Shown here: positions 59,040-64,000 of the stretch, piece after piece | Numbering within the stretch: position 1 is the first letter of the stretch | Layout of the letters: every line of letters begins with the position of its first letter | Origin: Paramacrobiotus metropolitanus | Taxonomy: Eukaryota; Tardigrada; Eutardigrada; Parachela; Macrobiotidae | Length of the DNA: 64,000 nucleotides | NCBI RefSeq assembly: GCF_019649055.1 | Contig: NW_026570232.1 | Location: 1,364,001-1,428,000 of the forward strand | Reading direction: 5' to 3' | Notes under the pieces: generated by a model | The model's input: only the letters and a program-made list of their open reading frames with translations | What the model was told of the DNA's origin: nothing | Databases searched by the model: none | Program-made: the position numbers and the translations under genes

Positions 59040-60315
59040 TGCACTCACCCCACTTTGCTTAAACCCAGTAAACCAAGAGAACCACGGTGAACCACCATTG
59101 AACCACCAGTGAACCACCGGTGAACCAACATTTCCTTGTACCGTACATCTCTCCCTGCACTCACCCCACTTTGCCTGAACCCAGTAAACCAAGTGAACCA
59201 CCATTGAACCACCGGTGAACCACCGGTGAACCAACATTTCCTTGTAGCGCGCATCTCTCCCTGCACTCACCCCACTTTGCCTGAACCCAGTAAACCAAGT
59301 GAACCACGGTGAACCACCATTGAACCACCGGTGAACCAACATTTCCTTGTACCGCACATCTCTCCCTGCACTCACCCCACTTTGCCTGAACCCAGTAAAC
59401 CAAGTGAACCACGGTGAACCACCATTGAACCACCGGTGAACCACCGGTGAACCAACATTTCCTTGTAGCGCGCATCTCTCCCTGCACTCACCCCACTTTG
59501 CTTGAACCCACTAAACCAAGTGAACCACGGTGAACCACCATTGAACCACCAGTAAACCACCGGTGAACCAACATTTCCTTGTAGCGCACATCTCTCCCTG
59601 CACTCACCCCACTTTGCTTGAACCCAATAAACCAAGTGAACCACGGTGAACCACCATTGAACCACCAGTGAACCACCAGTGAACCAACATTTCCTTGTAC
59701 CGTACATCTCTCCCTGCGCTCACCCCACTTTGCTTGAACCCAGTAACCCAAGTTAACCACGGTGAACCACCATTGAACCACCGGTGAACCAACATTTCCT
59801 TGTAGCGCGCATCTCTCCCTGCACTCACCCCACTTTGCTTGAACCCAGTAAACCAAGTGAACCACGGTGAACCACCATTGAACCACCAGTAAACCACCGG
59901 TGAACCAACATTTCCTTGTAGCGCGCATCTCTCCCTGCACTCACCCCACTTTGCTTGAACCCAGTAAACCAAGTGAACCACGGTGAACCACCATTGAACC
60001 ACCAGTGAACCACCGGTAAACCAACATTTCTTTGTACCGCACATCTCTCCCTGCACTCACCCCACTTTGCTTGAACCCAGTAAACCAAGTGAACCACGGT
60101 GAACCACCATTGAACCACTAGTGAACCACCGGTGAACCAACGTTTCCTTGTAGCGCACATCTCTCTCTGCACTCACTTCACTTTGCTTGAACCCAGTAAA
60201 CCAAGTGAACCACGGTGAACCACCATTGAACCACCAGTGAACCACCGGTGAACCAACGTTTCCTTGTAGCGCACATCTCTCCCTGCACTCACCCCACTTT
60301 GCTTGAACCCAGTAA
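59040..60315. repeat. ~116-bp minisatellite with nested 12-bp repeats
   Basis: About 11 tandem copies of a unit containing CATCTCTCCCTGCACTCACC, CCACTTTGC(T/C)TGAACCCAGT and then a run of GAACCACCGGT-like 11-12-bp subunits. Unit length varies (about 104-116 bp) with the number of subunits. The long minus-strand open frames rich in WFTGGS arise from the repeat and shift frame between units, so I do not treat them as a protein gene. Confidence 0.92.
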
Positions 60316-60359
60316 AACATCGCTTTATCGTGCTTTCCGCAACCGTCGGCACCCAAAGC

Positions 60360-61417
60360 CAGGGGCGTAGGGAGGTGACGGGCCAAGGGGCCGTGGCCCC
60401 CGCCCCCAAAAAGGCCAGGCAGTGTGTTACTGCCCCCCCCCCAAAGAAATTCATTAAGAAGCCCCGGTGACATTTAATTTAAACCCAACATTCTCTGATA
60501 AAATTTTGATTCACTGCAAATAAATTAAAACACTGTGGCATCTTCTGTTAAAACGTAGAAGTAGTAAACAATTGAAGTAGTAGAAGTAGTAAACAATGTC
60601 GGTCGCCCAAATCAGTGGCGAATTTAAAGGGGATAGGTACGGACCGTACGGAATACACGTGCCCCCTCCTGGATTGTTTTAAAAGTGGGTTCTTCAGAAA
60701 ACAAAGGGGAGTGTTGCTTAAAAAATGGTAACCAACTTTGCATAAAATCGCTTAATTTTTTTTTTCGTTGATTTCTAGCGATTTTGCAGTTAAATCGATT
60801 GCTAGCTTCGCGCTCCGCGCGAAGATAGCTCTTTATTGTACTTTCATACATTAATTTAATCTCCTGCGCGAAACCAAAAAGTGTTTTACATTAAATTCAT
60901 AATATTCCGCTATTTTTTATAGAGTTTCTAGCAATTTTCCCAGTAAAAACGTGCGTCACCTTCGCGCTTCGCGCGAAATTTACCTTTCTGAAGACCAAAC
61001 ATGATACAATATTACTTCATACCCTCTAACTTTCATTTCGCTGCAAAAAAAAGAAAACTATTTCTACTATTTTTAATAGAATTTCTAGCAATTTTGGCAG
61101 CAAAATCGCTAGTTGGCTTCGCGCTTCGCGCGAAAATTAATATTTGATATAATTTTTGACCCTGCATCTTGCCTTACACACAAAGGTCACCAGTTTGCGC
61201 ACAAAGGTCACGCACAGGCGTGCTGATACCCTGGACGTTTCCTCGCATGTAGCATAGGTGCACCCCCAGGGCTGTACACTTGGGGGGCCCCCCAGTGGTG
61301 CGCCCCTTGGGTGGCCCCCAGATGTGCACCCCTGGAGTACACCCTTGGGGGCACCCTTAATATGTAGGTTCGGCTCGCCTTGGCCCCCTTTAAACACGAA
61401 AGCTCCCTACGCCGCTG
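60360..61417. mobile_element. hAT-type non-autonomous transposon, 1.06 kb
   Basis: The left terminus CAGGGGCGTAGGGAG and the right terminus (read inward CAGCGGCGTAGGGAG) form inverted repeats. The 8-bp direct repeat CCCAAAGC flanks both sides (60352-60359 and 61418-61425). Inside are a GC-rich segment near each end and a three-unit repeat. There is no transposase frame. The target duplication is perfect, so insertion is fairly recent. Confidence 0.92.
60775..61135. repeat. Three-unit ~165-bp internal repeat with CTTCGCGC palindrome
   Basis: Three spaced copies of TTTCTAGC(A/G)ATTTT followed about 20-25 bp later by the near-palindrome CTTCGCGCTTCGCGCGAA, at about 60775-60820, 60927-60982 and 61082-61135. 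They are internal to the hAT-type element and probably represent subterminal binding-site-like repeats. Confidence 0.8.
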
Positions 61418-61425
61418 CCCAAAGC

Positions 61426-64000
61426 TATACTAGTTTTCAAGCGGCAATAGCTTCAAACAGTACATTATGTTGTTTAAATTTGAAAAGCTTTTATGACAGT
61501 TTGCCAGGACGACTTGAAACTGTGATAAAAAATCAAGTTGCCCGAGTTTGCACAAGAAGGACTTTTTAAGAACTGTTGAAAACGTAAAAAGAAAGTATTG
61601 AAGATGAATTTAACGAAAAATTAAATTGAAATTGATCTCGTAAATGAAATTGATCAAGTACGCATTTGAAAGTGTGCAGCGTAGGACTAAAAAGACGCAT
61701 AACCCCATATCCATGTATCCGCATGCCTGTGGTAAGTGCACTTTGTACGACAACCAGATATTTGAGCTGAGTCGTACAGCGCACTGTGCCGCATGCGTTT
61801 GGAATGCTGTGGGTGGAATTTAATATGGGTCTTTTTAGTCTTAAGCTGTACGTGTACCTATGCTTGGCATGCGATTTTTAGACAATGCGCTGTACATAAA
61901 ACCATCTTCGGCCACAACGTAACACACCAGTACGGAGACGGCAGTAAGTTTAAAGAGTGCCCTTAAATTCCTCCTGCAGGCAAATCAGCTTCGGTGTACG
62001 TATAGATACAAATTTGTATTTTTCGGTTTATATTAATGGAACACAAAGATAAATATGCAAACACTATATGCAACACACAATTAACACTTTTCTTTACGTC
62101 ACAGCGACCTCCCCTTTACGGCAGTTAGTCCAAACTGCGTGACGCAGTTATGCAGAACTGGCAAATCCCGCCCAGAACAAGCAAATTAAAAATGCTACTC
62201 CGGAGTAGGTTTTTTGAAATGGCAAATCGAAATAAGTGCTTATTACTCGCATAACAGCATACACACGCACTAAGCGCGTCGCGTGCCCTTGAATAATCGT
62301 TTGCTTTAATACTATTTTGTTCTGAAGTTTATTTAACATTTCTACTTGGGATGTTAAATTTCCTTATAATAGTATATGGACTCAGACCTAGACATGACTT
62401 TGGTGGTCGTACGCGAAAGGGCTCCCAGAGGCTGGCCTTGCAAGGTGGGCTAGTGCCTACTGGGTGCCTCCGTATGACTTTCTTAGGCTGTGCCGTGAAG
62501 AAAATTGCTTATCTCAGTTTGCATATGTAAATTTGTGTCCGTAATTACCGATATGTTTTAAACATGTGTTCATAAAAGGTTATTGACGCTGGTGGTAACT
62601 CTCACAATGCGTTTCATCACAAATGAGGGCTGCAACCTTCCGTACCGCAGGTTATCGGCTTTATTAGCTTTTAGCTTGTAAAGCCGCAGTCTGGTTTCTT
62701 GTTTTCTCCTTGCACATTGCATACTACGAATCAGACCTGGGCATTTATATAAAATTAACCCCAAAGTTCGAGTTACGAGTTACAGGGAGCGTGCGAGTTA
62801 CTCTAAACGTTACGTTATTTATGCAGGAAAACCGAGTCAATAACTCGAAAATAACTGCCGTTAAGTTAAATATTTAAAATTAACTGCTCAGGTCTGCTAC
62901 ACGAATGATTTGTTTTGGTTAAAGAGTTCATAGGACTAGATCACTGCAGCTCGTCATTTTAACGTTTGCTTCGGCTGTTTGTAGCAACTGGCAGTCGATC
63001 TGCACCTTTGCACAATTGACGAAGAAGTTTTTGGGCCGCAGTTACACAATCACGAATTGTAACCATATTCTATTACCTTTCGATTATTTTGGACAACAAG
63101 CCTTACTGCCGTGCAACGCCAACTTTGGCATTACAAATTTCATGAAAGTTTTTATGTGTAGTAACAAATTATCCAATTTTTTCGACCATTGCAGTAGCGC
63201 ACCATATCTCTCCGGTATCCTTTAAGCGTCCCAAATATTTTATTAGAAGTCATAAGAAATTATCCGGTTAGTGGAGGGATACAGCAAGAATACGTTAACA
63301 TAAGTTTAAGGGTCAACACTAACGTTGGGATACTGCAGTTGGTGTTGACCCTTAAAAACGTATTTTGCAGAATACATGAAACGTGAAGGATAGTTTGGTT
63401 TTCGAAGGTGATACGCATTCACGCTCACTATTCTGTATATATTCTGCACCTAGTGCGAATGCTGTAATTTGGTAATTCTTTTTAGTCATAGTATCTCACA
63501 GTATCTTTGTGGGATCTCCCACGTATCCTTTATGTATCCCGTTAATTGTTTTAAGTTTTTTTAGGTTTCCTAGCGGTTTCGTATGGGATACGTAAAGGAG
63601 CCTGCAGAGAAAATTATTACTCAAATTTCATAATACCTTCCGGTTGCGAACTTACATTCTTGCAGCTTTGAAGTTTTACTGTGATAAGACCATCTGTGTA
63701 GAAGTCTTGAGTGGAAAAAATAAGATGCAAAAACGCTTCAGCAAAATTCAGGGCGGCGCTGCTCTGAACCGGTGGATGGTTTCAAACAGCGGTAAATGCT
63801 TTTGGAAAACTTTTGTCTGTTTACCGGCATAGGCTTTAAGTGACTGTTCAGCAATATACCTAATGCAGTGCTCGTTTCGTGACAAGCAGAAGTTGCAATG
63901 TTGCTGTGTTGCCCAACGAATTATAAATTTTCTTACGCCTTCCGGAAGGAACACTCTTGAGGCCTTGAGGGGGACTGTATTTCGGGCTTATAGATTTTTG
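61426..64000. other. Final intergenic stretch
   Basis: 2.6 kb with no convincing gene. A plus-strand frame at 63644-63832 follows a CTTGCAG acceptor-like site and reads LKFYCDKTICVEVLSGKNK; it could be an exon of a gene extending beyond the window but has no recognisable family. A 19-bp inverted repeat is listed separately. Confidence 0.4.
63305..63356. repeat. 19-bp inverted repeat with one mismatch
   Basis: Arms TTTAAGGGTCAACACTAAC at 63305-63323 and its complement at 63338-63356 (one mismatch), 14-nt loop. Intergenic. Confidence 0.85.

Noticed and set aside
59019-60473. Long minus-strand open frames rich in WFTGGS and VVHLVYWVQAKWG, looking like a repeat protein
   Set aside because: They come entirely from the ~116-bp minisatellite. 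The unit is not a multiple of three, so the same DNA is read in rotating frames, and there is no splice or start context.

Overview
This is a eukaryotic (invertebrate animal) nuclear window. Genes are split into short exons by GT-AG introns. A Cullin-2 orthologue, a DNAJC28 orthologue, a K2P channel exon, Ly6/uPAR, cadherin and family-expanded GPCR genes are all animal-type. The F-box gene has an N-terminal region I associate with an expanded tardigrade family, so a tardigrade is my best guess, but I cannot prove the species from the sequence alone. There is no bacterial or viral gene content. All exon models are hand-built from reading frames, splice sites and phase. Layout: 1-5.6 kb is gene-poor and holds one orphan K2P potassium-channel exon. 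5.6-8.8 kb (- strand) is a complete five-exon DNAJC28-like mitochondrial co-chaperone, divergent from a Cullin-2 gene at 10.0-14.7 kb (+). A second, very divergent cullin follows at 15.7-18.8 kb and ends before the neddylation domain. 19.7-25.7 kb (-) holds two paralogous three-exon rhodopsin-like GPCRs; a third, broken copy lies at 39.1-39.8 kb. An F-box gene with two reading-frame breaks sits at 27.1-29.3 kb. A long unrecognised multi-exon gene at 30.3-34.5 kb is interrupted in a coding exon by a hAT-type transposon and carries a strongly repeated CGAAATCG word. 35.2-37.9 kb is two head-to-tail non-autonomous Helitrons packed with three different minisatellites. 42-52 kb holds a TATA-driven, very hydrophilic Asn/Gln/Arg-rich protein gene, two secreted leucine-rich-repeat (LRR) genes and a Ly6/uPAR gene. 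This block has been tandemly duplicated: the junction near 47.55 kb joins a Ly6 3'-end fragment to an orphan last exon of the hydrophilic gene. 55-56 kb holds an unrecognised amphipathic-helical protein. 56.8-58.8 kb (-) holds cadherin-repeat exons next to a ~116-bp minisatellite (59.0-60.3 kb). A 1.06-kb hAT-type element with an 8-bp target duplication follows (60.4-61.4 kb). The last 2.5 kb shows no convincing gene. No operon-like or shared-pathway organisation is evident. The window is best read as a mosaic of housekeeping genes, small lineage-specific tandem families and recent transposon or duplication events, with several very precise inverted repeats in introns.
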